Assembly: GCA_947177605.1 (NCBI GenBank)
Contig: CAMWUX010000001.1
Span: 1-20,507 of the forward strand
Length of the DNA stretch: 20,507 nucleotides
DNA from: an uncultured Porphyromonadaceae bacterium
Lineage (GTDB): Bacteria > Bacteroidota > Bacteroidia > Bacteroidales > Muribaculaceae
Reading direction: 5' to 3'
The translations under genes were made by a program, and so were the position numbers. The notes under the pieces were generated by a model. The model was not told where the DNA came from. It made no database searches and saw only the letters and a program-made list of their open reading frames with translations. Below, one piece after another: positions 1 through 7,641 of this stretch (positions are counted from its first letter, which is position 1; each line of letters begins with the position of its first letter).

Positions 1-1230
1 GCGTATAGTGGTGAGCAGGGCGTTGAGCTCCTCATTGTCAATCGACAGAGGATACTGCTCCTCGACGCGTACGATAAAGTCGGCCAGCACATTCATATAG
101 TTGGTGAAGGCCTGGAAGGGAGTCTCGTAGGGGCTGAACGATGAGTGGGCGGCTCCGTCGGCGAAGTGCTTGGTGGCCATATAGAAGAGGTGGTCAGCAC
201 CCTGGAGATAATACCAGTCCTGCTTAAGACGGCGGTCGTTGCAGAGGCGCACGCGCTCAGCTACGGAGTAGAGTTTCTGGAAAGCTTCGTTCTGGAGCTT
301 GTTGCCGAGCCATGCAGTCACGTCGCGTGACTCGTCGGTCCATGAGATAGGATGAAGAATCGAGAGCTCGCCTACGGGCTTGAGTTTCGATACGGCTTCG
401 GTTGGGGTCATGAATTCCACACCGCGTTCTTGCGCGAAGTGGGGAAGCGCTTCAAGGAATTGGAATATACCCGACTCGGCGCGCTGGAATTCGCCGAAAG
501 TCTCGATGTTCATGAAGAGGTTGACGATCTGCTCCTCTGCAGGTGTGGCGGCGATCCAGTCCATATACTTGTCGGCGGTGAGGGGATATGCCTCCCAGTC
601 GGTATTGGAGAAGCGCTTGGAGATGTCGTCGGAGAGTTTGGCATTGCGCAGCAGTATCTTGAGTTTGGGCGCGGAGGCGGCGGAGTAGACATAGTTGGGT
701 GACTTCCAGCCGAGGATATGCTTGGCACCTTCGGTTATCACACCCTTGAAGCCCATGGCCTGAATCTGAGGCGCGAGTTCGTCACAATAGATTAGTTCGG
801 TGTTGCGTAGCACTTTTGGGGTGACGCCAAACATCTCTTTGATCTTGTCGTCGTGGACACGCACCTGATTGGCGAATTCGTCGGGATCGGCAAGTGAGGA
901 GAGAGAGTGGGCATAGGTCTCGGCGAGGAATTCCACGCGGCCGGTGGCGGCAAGCTTCTTGAGCAGGTCAATGAACTCCGGCACGTACTGCTCGCACTGC
1001 TCCAGAGCTACGCCGGTGATGGAGAGCGCGCATTTGAAGTGGGGATAGCGCTCAAGCATACGCAGCAGAGTCTCGGCGGCAGGAATATAGGAGTTGCGGG
1101 CAACGCGGGTCACGATGTCGTCGTTGGCGAAGTCGTCGTAGTAGTAATGATCGTTGCCTATATCGAAGAAGCGGTATCGTTTTAAGCGAAACGGCTGATG
1201 AATCTGAAAATAGAAACAAATTGCTTTCAT
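1..1230 (-). CDS. GH57 alpha-amylase-like glycoside hydrolase (3' end cut by window)
   Basis: The first 410 residues of a cytoplasmic alpha-glucan hydrolase or transferase of family GH57 are present. The frame is open to base 1, so the C-terminus is missing. No signal peptide is seen; the protein starts MKAICFYFQIHQP. Conserved GH57 regions in order: HQPFRL (residues 11-16), GRVEFLAET (97-105), NIETFGEF (241-248) with E243 as the expected nucleophile, and HPISW...RDVTAWLGN (294-308) with D303 as a likely acid/base. These match the Methanocaldococcus-type alpha-amylase branch of GH57. It is the last gene of a three-gene set with a GT4 glycosyltransferase (22-bp gap) and a debranching enzyme, so a role in turnover of stored glycogen or imported maltodextrin is inferred. 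Family assignment is firm; exact specificity is not. Confidence 0.9.
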   Translation of the reverse strand, partial: MKAICFYFQIHQPFRLKRYRFFDIGNDHYYYDDFANDDIVTRVARNSYIPAAETLLRMLERYPHFKCALSITGVALEQCEQYVPEFIDLLKKLAATGRVEFLAETYAHSLSSLADPDEFANQVRVHDDKIKEMFGVTPKVLRNTELIYCDELAPQIQAMGFKGVITEGAKHILGWKSPNYVYSAASAPKLKILLRNAKLSDDISKRFSNTDWEAYPLTADKYMDWIAATPAEEQIVNLFMNIETFGEFQRAESGIFQFLEALPHFAQERGVEFMTPTEAVSKLKPVGELSILHPISWTDESRDVTAWLGNKLQNEAFQKLYSVAERVRLCNDRRLKQDWYYLQGADHLFYMATKHFADGAAHSSFSPYETPFQAFTNYMNVLADFIVRVEEQYPLSIDNEELNALLTTIR

Positions 1231-1252
1231 GATTATGAGATTTTAATAATTA

Positions 1253-2512
1253 TCAACGGTGAAGTACTTTATTGTAGATGTCGATCACTTTGGCACCGGC
1301 CTTGTCCCAGGTGATGCGGTTCACCTCCTTGAGACCGTCCTCGCGGAGCTGTTCGTACATGGCTGGATAGGAGATAATGGAGTTGATGGCGTCGGCCATT
1401 GCGTCGATATCCCAATAGTCGGTCTTGATCACATTGTCGAGGATTTCGGCACATCCGCTCTGCTTCGATATGATCGAGGGCACGCCCATCTGCATAGCTT
1501 CGAGCGGAGAGATACCGAACGGCTCGGATACTGAAGGCATTATATATACGTCTGACGCCTTGAGCATCTCGTAGACCTGCTTGCCCTTCTGGAATCCCGG
1601 GAAGTGGAAGCGGTCGGCTATGCCACGCTCGGCGGCAAGGAGGATCATCTTGTCCATCATGTCGCCCGAACCGGCCATCACGAAGCGTACGTTATGGTTG
1701 TTCTTGAGCACCTTGGCTGCCGCTTCCACGAAGTATTCGGGCCCTTTCTGCATAGTGATACGGCCGAGGAAGGTGACGATCTTCTCCTTGGGCTTCTTCA
1801 CTTCTACGGCGAGGAGCTCGTCGGAGAGCGGGGTGACGGCATTGTGTACGGTAGTCACCTTGGCCGGGTCGATGCCGTAGTTCTCGATCACTGTGCGGCG
1901 GGTGAGATTGCTCACGGTGATGATATGGTCGGCGTGAGCCATACCGTCTTTCTCAATACCGTAGACGGTGGGGTTGGGCTTACCGCGCGAGCGGTCAAAC
2001 TCGGTGGCGTGTACGTGGATCACCATCGGTTTGCCGGTGACCTGCTTCGCATGGATGCCGGCGGGATAGGTGAGCCAGTCGTGGGAGTGTATTACGTCAA
2101 ACTCGAGCGTGCGTGCTATCACGCCGGCGCATATCGAGTAGTTGTTGATCTCTTCAAGAAGATTGTCAGGGTAGCGGCCGGAGAATTCAAGGCATCCCAG
2201 GTCGTTGGTACGCATATAGTTGAAGTCGGCGTAGATGTTGGAGCGCAGACGGAAGTAGAGATCGGGATCCATATACTTGCCGATACGCTGCTCCACGTAT
2301 TCGCGGCTCACGTCGCGCCAGGCTATGGGTACTTGCGAAGCGCCTACGATGTTGGCAAACGAGCGATCTTCGTCGCCCCAGGGTTTGGGGATCACGAAGG
2401 TGATGTCCATATCGCCGCATTCCCACATGCCTTTGGTGAGTCCGTAGCTGGCGGTACCTAATCCGCCGAGGATATGAGGGGGAAATTCCCAACCGAACAT
2501 TAATGCTTTCAT
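1253..2512 (-). CDS. GT4/GT5-like glycosyltransferase, putative glycogen synthase
   Basis: This is a 419-residue retaining GT-B glycosyltransferase. The N-terminal WEFPPHILGGLG (residues 8-19) resembles the sugar-nucleotide-binding K-x-G-G loop of bacterial starch/glycogen synthases. IHSHDWLTYPAG (141-152) and HVHATEFDR (167-174) belong to the acceptor-side domain. GRITMQKG (250-257) begins the nucleotide-binding half. SEPFGISPLEA holds the E-x7-E pair (E330, E338). It has no signal peptide and is probably cytosolic. It lies 21 bp after the debranching gene and 22 bp before the GH57 gene, which suggests one transcript. Elongation of alpha-1,4-glucan from a nucleotide-glucose is the likely reaction; the donor (ADP- or UDP-glucose) cannot be read from sequence. 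A different GT4 reaction is possible but less likely in this context. Confidence 0.85.
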   Translation of the reverse strand: MKALMFGWEFPPHILGGLGTASYGLTKGMWECGDMDITFVIPKPWGDEDRSFANIVGASQVPIAWRDVSREYVEQRIGKYMDPDLYFRLRSNIYADFNYMRTNDLGCLEFSGRYPDNLLEEINNYSICAGVIARTLEFDVIHSHDWLTYPAGIHAKQVTGKPMVIHVHATEFDRSRGKPNPTVYGIEKDGMAHADHIITVSNLTRRTVIENYGIDPAKVTTVHNAVTPLSDELLAVEVKKPKEKIVTFLGRITMQKGPEYFVEAAAKVLKNNHNVRFVMAGSGDMMDKMILLAAERGIADRFHFPGFQKGKQVYEMLKASDVYIMPSVSEPFGISPLEAMQMGVPSIISKQSGCAEILDNVIKTDYWDIDAMADAINSIISYPAMYEQLREDGLKEVNRITWDKAGAKVIDIYNKVLHR

Positions 2513-2533
2513 GATAGATATGACGGGCGGGGG

Positions 2534-4477
2534 TTAGAAGTTAAACTTTTTGAGTGTAGTGATAGTGCGCAGGATGCCAGCCACATTGGTAGCGTGGGAG
2601 ATAGCGCCTCGGCCGGAGAAGGGCGGATTGCCGTCGTAGAGCTGGGAGAGGGAGCCTATGCAGGCCTGGGTCATCTCGTCCTCATAGCCGATGAGCATAC
2701 GGTCGATGTAGCTTACGCCGCTGTGACCGAATACCTTGAGGTAGGCGTCGGCATAAAAGCCGAATAGCCATGGGCGAGCCGGGCCATTGTGGAGTGCCAT
2801 CTCGCGTTCTTCGGGTGAGCCCAGATATGCGGGGCGGTAGCCGTAGCTCTTGGGCGAGAGTGTGCGCAGACCCTTGGGGGTGAGAAGTTCGCGGGTCACA
2901 ACATCGAGCACGCTCTTCCGCTGACGGCGGTCGAGCGGCGAGTAGTCGAGGCCTATGGCTACAGCCATATTGGGGCGCACTGACGGGTCGGCGTAGTTGT
3001 CGGCCACATAGTCGTATAGATAGCCGTAGTCGTTGAGGAACATATCGACGAACGCAGGCTTCATCACGGCTGCGAGAGCCTCTGTATCGGCATGGAGTAT
3101 CTCGTAGGCCGGCTGCTCCTCGGTGAGCAGACGGGCAAACATCAGAGCGTTGTACCAAAGGGCGTTGAATTCAACGAGATAGCCAGTGCGAGGCACCACT
3201 GGACGGCCGTAGAGCGAAGCATTCATCCATGATACCGGAGTAGTAGTGCCATCGGTGGTAAGGAGCCCGCTTTCGGTCACGTGGAGGTTGGGGTGACGGC
3301 CATCCTTGATATACGATACGATTTCAGCAATCAGAGGCAGATAGCGCTCGCGGCAGGCGTCGGTGCCGTAGGCTTTGGCATACTGCTGCACGGCCCATAC
3401 GCACCACAGCGGGATGTCGGGCAGATCGATGCCCTGAATACGGTTGTCGGGCTGTCCGGTCTCCATATAGTGGCGGAGAGCCTTGGCGGCGGTATCCATT
3501 ATCGCTTCGAAGTCGGCGCGGTGATTGATGGCGATGGTATTGCCCGGGAGCGCCATGAAGGTGTTGCGGGCCAGGATCTTGCCCCAGGGATAGCCCGAGA
3601 GCATATACATACTGTCGCCGTCCTTGAGGTAGAACTGCTTGGCGGAGTTTTTGAGACAGTTGAAGAAACTGGTGCGGCAGGTGCGCACTGCGATCTCGTT
3701 TTGATACATCTTGGTGAGCGAGCGTGGACTTACTTCCGACAGACCCGCGGAGAAGATTATCGATTCGCCTTTCTTTATGGGTATTTCAAAGTAGCCGGGA
3801 ACCCAGAGGTCTTCCACGTAGGGCACGCCGCGCTCCATATCCTTGATATACTCAAAGCCGTTGTACCAGTTGGGCTCGAAGTGCCATTCGGGCTTATGGT
3901 TGAATTGCATGAAGAGCGTCGGGTAGCCCGGATAGAGGCAAGTGGAAACACCGTTGGCCACGGGAGTACAGGTGCCGTTGAGATTGCCGTTGGCCATTAC
4001 GAGCTGGTTCACTTCGCGGAATGCGAGCATCGGGCGGAAGCGGAGAGTCGTAGGCGAGTGGGCTTCGATGAGGGTGTAGCGGATGAGAATACGGTTTTCG
4101 TTGGAGATGAATATTTTCTCCTTTGTGAGAATCACACCACCGACGCGGTAGGTAGTGCGGGGCACGCTATCGCAGTCGAATTCGCGGATGTATTTATGTC
4201 CGTTTGGACTGTATACACCGCCCTGATAGCGGTGAAGTCCGAGATTGAACTGGGCGCCGTGCTGGATCACCGATACATCCATCGACGAAAGGAGCACGTG
4301 CCACGAATTGTCCATCTCGGGGATGGGCACTACGAGCAGACCATGCTGCTTGCGGGTATTGCAATCGACGACAGAGGTACAGTGATAAGCGCCCGATTGA
4401 TTGGTGCGGAGCATCTCTTTGAGAAGCGATTGCTCCAGATTAATCATCTGGTTTTTATCAAATTTAAGGTAACTCAT
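2534..4477 (-). CDS. Glycogen debranching enzyme (amylo-alpha-1,6-glucosidase type)
   Basis: This 647-residue cytosolic enzyme is expected to remove alpha-1,6 branches from glycogen. The N-terminal GDE domain is recognised by GAYHCTSVVDCNTRKQHGLLV (starting about residue 29) and FRPMLAFREVN. The C-terminal (alpha/alpha)6 domain shows GYPWG, PVVPRTGYLVEFNALWYNAL (from about residue 428) and HNGPARPWLFGFYADAYL (from 563). Two spots differ from the motif usually seen in archaeal and eukaryotic debranchers: WMN instead of WMD (N419), and HNGPARPWL in place of HQGTVWPWL. It is the first gene of the glycogen trio, with its own candidate promoter in the 104-bp gap behind the MATE gene. Start chosen at MSYLKFDKN; no other in-frame Met nearby is better. 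Confidence 0.93.
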   Translation of the reverse strand: MSYLKFDKNQMINLEQSLLKEMLRTNQSGAYHCTSVVDCNTRKQHGLLVVPIPEMDNSWHVLLSSMDVSVIQHGAQFNLGLHRYQGGVYSPNGHKYIREFDCDSVPRTTYRVGGVILTKEKIFISNENRILIRYTLIEAHSPTTLRFRPMLAFREVNQLVMANGNLNGTCTPVANGVSTCLYPGYPTLFMQFNHKPEWHFEPNWYNGFEYIKDMERGVPYVEDLWVPGYFEIPIKKGESIIFSAGLSEVSPRSLTKMYQNEIAVRTCRTSFFNCLKNSAKQFYLKDGDSMYMLSGYPWGKILARNTFMALPGNTIAINHRADFEAIMDTAAKALRHYMETGQPDNRIQGIDLPDIPLWCVWAVQQYAKAYGTDACRERYLPLIAEIVSYIKDGRHPNLHVTESGLLTTDGTTTPVSWMNASLYGRPVVPRTGYLVEFNALWYNALMFARLLTEEQPAYEILHADTEALAAVMKPAFVDMFLNDYGYLYDYVADNYADPSVRPNMAVAIGLDYSPLDRRQRKSVLDVVTRELLTPKGLRTLSPKSYGYRPAYLGSPEEREMALHNGPARPWLFGFYADAYLKVFGHSGVSYIDRMLIGYEDEMTQACIGSLSQLYDGNPPFSGRGAISHATNVAGILRTITTLKKFNF

Positions 4478-4533
4478 GAGTATGATGAAATTTTGGTATT
4501 ATTCGTTTCGGTTACGATGATTGATATAAGTAT

Positions 4534-4566
4534 GCGAAAATAATAAAGATTTCGAGTATTGTCAAG
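4534..4566 (-). promoter_or_regulatory. Candidate Bacteroidetes promoter for the glycogen trio
   Basis: On the minus strand, TATTTTCGC (4534-4542) matches the -7 consensus TAnnTTTGY except at one base. CTTG (4563-4566), a one-base variant of the -33 TTTG, stands 20 bp upstream. It lies in the A+T-rich 104-bp gap between the MATE gene and the debranching gene and would give a leader of about 50 nt. Prediction by eye only. Confidence 0.4.
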
Positions 4567-4581
4567 TTTTAAGGCTATAAA

Positions 4582-5946
4582 TCACACTTTTTTGTCGATA
4601 ATGCACAATTGGCGGTATATCATCGCTGCCGCTACAAGGGTGGCGATGAGGTCGGAGATGGGAAATGAGCTCCATATTCCCTGAAGCTGATACATGCGCG
4701 GAAGGATGAGAAGCAGAGGAATTAGGAATAGGACCTGACGGGTGAGGGAGAGGAAGATCGACTGCCCGACCTTGCCTATCGACTGGAAGAAGGTAGTGGA
4801 TACGATCTGGAAGCCAACAACCACAAAGCAGAGCATGGCGATACGGAAGCCTGAGGCGGTGGTGGCTATAAGGGCGGCATCGGCGGTGAAGGCGCGGGCT
4901 ATGAGGTCGGGGAAGATGAGGCCGATGGCGCACCCCACGGATACCACACAGGTAGCCCAGAGCACAGCCGTCCAGTAGGCGCGCTTGAGCCGGGCGAGGC
5001 GACCGGCGCCGAAATTGTAGCCTACGATAGGCTGCATACCCTGACAGATGCCTACCACCACCATACATATCAGTGAGGTGAAGGTGACGAAGATGCCTGC
5101 TGCCGCCACCGCATTGTCGCCACCGTGGAGATATAGCGTCTTGTTCATAATCACGTTGATGAAACAGGAGGCGGCATTGACCAGCGACGGGGCGGCACCG
5201 ATGCCGATAATGTCGAGCACTATGCTGCGGTGCAGGCGGAAACTGCCACGGCGGAAATACAGGTTATGCGACCGTCGGCAGAAGTGGGTGATGGTGTATA
5301 CGGTGACCAGACTCATGGCCAGATCAGTAGCTATGGCTGCACCCTTGATGCCGAGACCGAGGCCGAATATGAATATAGGGGCGAGTATCAGATTGGCACC
5401 CGCGCCTATCATCATGGAGAGCATGGCCTTGATCGGATACCCCGAGGCACGCATCACATTGGTGAGAGAGAAGCCGATGTTCATGATTAGCATACCCGGC
5501 ATGATGAAGGTCATGAAGTCGTGGGCGTAGGGGAGTGAGGCCGGACTTGCCCCGAAGGCTATGAGTATGTCGTCGATGAATATCCACATCAGAGAGATGT
5601 AGACCGTGGCATTGATGATGATGAGTGTGAGTGAGTTGCCGAGCACGAGCGATGCGCGGTCGCGGTCGCCGGCACCCATGAATATCGATGTGCGGGCAGC
5701 AGCGCCGGCTCCGATAAGTACGCCGAGTGCGGCGGCTATGTTCATCACGGGAAATGTGATGGCGAGGCCGGCTATGGCCTCGGTACCAACTCCCTGGCCG
5801 ATGAATATGCGGTCGATGACGTTGTAGAGCGACATCACGAGCATTCCCACCACGGCGGGCAGGGAATAGTTCCACAGCAGTCGGCTGATGCGGCCTGTGG
5901 CCAGAAGATTCATATTGCCATTTGTGGCGCTTTGGGTCGTAGACAT
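4582..5946 (-). CDS. MATE family efflux transporter
   Basis: This 454-residue inner-membrane multidrug/toxin exporter probably uses a Na+ or H+ gradient. It has two repeated MatE halves and about twelve hydrophobic segments. The N-terminal signature GRISRLLWNYSLPAVVGML and NVIDRIFIGQGVG (about residues 18-54) are typical, as is GMQPIVGYNFGAGR at the start of the second half's loop. Its start is 11 bp downstream of the Crp/Fnr-type gene stop, so it probably shares its transcript. The substrate is unknown. Confidence 0.93.
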   Translation of the reverse strand: MSTTQSATNGNMNLLATGRISRLLWNYSLPAVVGMLVMSLYNVIDRIFIGQGVGTEAIAGLAITFPVMNIAAALGVLIGAGAAARTSIFMGAGDRDRASLVLGNSLTLIIINATVYISLMWIFIDDILIAFGASPASLPYAHDFMTFIMPGMLIMNIGFSLTNVMRASGYPIKAMLSMMIGAGANLILAPIFIFGLGLGIKGAAIATDLAMSLVTVYTITHFCRRSHNLYFRRGSFRLHRSIVLDIIGIGAAPSLVNAASCFINVIMNKTLYLHGGDNAVAAAGIFVTFTSLICMVVVGICQGMQPIVGYNFGAGRLARLKRAYWTAVLWATCVVSVGCAIGLIFPDLIARAFTADAALIATTASGFRIAMLCFVVVGFQIVSTTFFQSIGKVGQSIFLSLTRQVLFLIPLLLILPRMYQLQGIWSSFPISDLIATLVAAAMIYRQLCIIDKKV

Positions 5947-5957
5947 ACGGTTGATGA

Positions 5958-6548
5958 TCAGGATTGTCGGTATTTGCCTGAACGGATGCGGTAGAGTGTC
6001 TCGCGTGTCATACCGAGCAGTGATGCTATCTGGGTCGCGTTCAGACGTTTGTTGATTTCGGGATAACGGGCTAAAAGCCAGCGGTAGCGCTCTACGGCCG
6101 AACCAGTCTGGAATAGGATCAGTCGCTCCTCCAGAGAGCGGTTGTGGGAGTATAGTGAGAGAAGAAATACCTCGGCGAAGGAGCCGAAGATGTCGGGAGG
6201 TGCCGCTTTGAGTATGGAGTGTATCTTGTCCATTGGAGTTACTACGACAGTAGTAGGCTCTATGAACTCGATGCGTGTTGAGGCCGCCGGATTATCGAGG
6301 AGAGAATGAAACACGGTGATAAACTCGCCGTCGAACGCTACTGAGTAGGTATGCTCTTTCCCGTTTTTGAGAAAGTAAAGTCTTGCACAGCCTTTGGTAA
6401 TGTACATCGACAGGTGGCGCATCTCGGAAGTGGAGTCGATATGCTCTCCGCGTCTGAACCGTCGGATGACGGCCAGTTCCTTGATCTGCTCGTCGAGATC
6501 CGGATGCTCTACGAGTATGGTGCGGGCCTTTTCTATATATCTGAGCAT
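5958..6548 (-). CDS. Crp/Fnr family transcriptional regulator
   Basis: This is a 196-residue regulator with an N-terminal cNMP-binding-like beta-roll (about residues 20-115), a dimerisation helix (about 118-148) and a C-terminal helix-turn-helix LNATQIASLLGMTRETLYRI (169-188). The effector pocket is degenerate compared with E. coli Crp, and there is only one cysteine (C54), so an FNR-type Fe-S cluster can be excluded. The ligand is unknown. The frame is open further up to an ATG at 6659, but that start would overlap the previous gene by 127 bp. The ATG at 6548 gives a normal family N-terminus (MLRYIEKART) and overlaps the upstream stop by 16 bp, suggesting translational coupling. It sits between a set of exported proteins and a MATE exporter, so it may control its own operon. 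Confidence 0.85.
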   Translation of the reverse strand: MLRYIEKARTILVEHPDLDEQIKELAVIRRFRRGEHIDSTSEMRHLSMYITKGCARLYFLKNGKEHTYSVAFDGEFITVFHSLLDNPAASTRIEFIEPTTVVVTPMDKIHSILKAAPPDIFGSFAEVFLLSLYSHNRSLEERLILFQTGSAVERYRWLLARYPEINKRLNATQIASLLGMTRETLYRIRSGKYRQS

Positions 6549-7033
6549 GGTTCGAACAGTATATAGTTGATAAGGCTCGTCACCGAGTAGGGGTAGCAGC
6601 GTGTAGCTACGCGCGCCGGTGGCGATTCCCGGTAATAGAATGTAAGTTGAGTGTCCCACGATGGAGTGTCGACCTTGCGGGTCTCACCGGCCGGAATATC
6701 GACCGGTATCGTGATGGTACGGCGGTGGAGCTGGCGGCCGGATGAGTCGAAGTATTCAAGGGTGACGTCGATAGCTGAAATCGAGCGCGCGGATGCATTA
6801 GTTACGAAGAATGTCTCCCTGCGTGAGCGAAGCGGTTTATCGTAGCCCGAAAGGCTGACGACCGAGTCGCCCGGACTGAATAATGTATCTGCAGCAGTTG
6901 CTGTGGCCGTGGGTCGGTGCGAAGGCTTAACGCCGCGGCGAGTGGTTCGCTGCGCATCTGCGGTGATGCTATGGAGAAGCATAGCCGCTAATACCATAGG
7001 TATGATCAATATTTTGGCAAGACGTGGCTTCAT
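6533..7033 (-). CDS. Exported protein of unknown function with FxLyD-like beta domain
   Basis: This 166-residue protein starts with a clear signal peptide: MKPRLAK, a hydrophobic core, then a likely cut near TADAQ (about residue 28). A Thr/Arg-rich linker follows. Then comes a small beta-rich domain, roughly 75-140, with FFVTNASARSISAIDVTLEY and a basic RRTIT strand, resembling the FxLyD/DUF3426-type immunoglobulin-like fold. This fold call is tentative. The end is YPYSVTSLINYILFEPCSDI. Its start overlaps the stop of the preceding exported-protein gene by 4 bp, and its stop overlaps the Crp/Fnr start by 16 bp. A periplasmic or surface location is inferred. I do not recognise a function. Confidence 0.75.
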   Translation of the reverse strand: MKPRLAKILIIPMVLAAMLLHSITADAQRTTRRGVKPSHRPTATATAADTLFSPGDSVVSLSGYDKPLRSRRETFFVTNASARSISAIDVTLEYFDSSGRQLHRRTITIPVDIPAGETRKVDTPSWDTQLTFYYRESPPARVATRCYPYSVTSLINYILFEPCSDI

Positions 7034-7641
7034 AGATATACAGGCTCACGCGGGGGCGACGGCTGGGGGTATCGGCGCACACATCCGGTACGGGTGATGT
7101 TCTGGTACTCAGGAGTGATTGGGTAGCGCCACAGATATGGTGCGAAGCGCCAAAGAAACACGAGCATCTGCGAATTGTGTTTGCGGAGCGAGAATGAATT
7201 GTCGGAGCTGTCCAGTGTGATGGTGAATGTCTTGGGTATGGTGAGATGCGAACCTACCGCGGTGGTGTAGATTCGGGCCGTATAGACCCTCTCTTTGTCG
7301 GCCCGGGATATATGCCCCATTATTGTACCCGGACGGATGGTGCGGTTGGGGGCATCGACCAGAATCATAAGATAATGATCAGATTCGTTGGCGCTCACCG
7401 GCTGATATACTGAACGGCGTACGATGGCTACTTCTACATCTGTATCGTTGTATTGCCAAACGCCTTCGATGTGGTGAAGCGTCAAGGCCGACAGACGATC
7501 CACAAGGTCGGTGTATGAGAAGTCGGGTAATGGAGCCTCGGAACTGGCCGGCAACCGGTCGATGAATTTACCGGCCCACGCCGCTGGTGGTTGTGCGGCG
7601 AGGCCTGCGAGCAAGGCGATTACCATGCATCTCAGCTTCAT
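7030..7641 (-). CDS. Exported protein of unknown function
   Basis: This 203-residue protein has a signal peptide (residues 1-23, ending PPAAWA). The mature part has a helical opening (SYTDLVDRLSALTLHH) followed by GVWQYNDTDVEVAI. Later segments include YLMILVDAPNRTIRPGTIMG, LTIPKTFTITLDSSDNSFSL and WRFAPYLWRYPI, and a Pro-rich tail. The pattern of short beta strands after GVWQY looks like a lipocalin-like or small-barrel fold, which is inference. It overlaps both neighbours by 4 bp (ATGA junctions at 7030-7033 and 7638-7641), so it is almost certainly co-translated with the DUF3078 protein before it and the exported protein after it. Confidence 0.75.
   Translation of the reverse strand: MKLRCMVIALLAGLAAQPPAAWAGKFIDRLPASSEAPLPDFSYTDLVDRLSALTLHHIEGVWQYNDTDVEVAIVRRSVYQPVSANESDHYLMILVDAPNRTIRPGTIMGHISRADKERVYTARIYTTAVGSHLTIPKTFTITLDSSDNSFSLRKHNSQMLVFLWRFAPYLWRYPITPEYQNITRTGCVRRYPQPSPPREPVYL

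Noticed and set aside
1604..2461. 285-codon plus-strand frame antisense to the GT4 gene (similar cases at 9499-10254 and 17460-18419)
   Set aside because: These are shadow frames opposite real genes with clear domains; no promoter or family signature is seen for them.
3281..4543. 420-codon open frame on the plus strand, antisense to the debranching gene
   Set aside because: It mirrors a firmly identified gene, its translation resembles no family I recognise, and the codon bias of the real gene explains the lack of stops.
6549..6659. Longer N-terminus for the Crp/Fnr-type protein
   Set aside because: It would overlap the preceding gene by 127 bp, and the added residues do not look like the family; the ATG at 6548 gives a normal protein.
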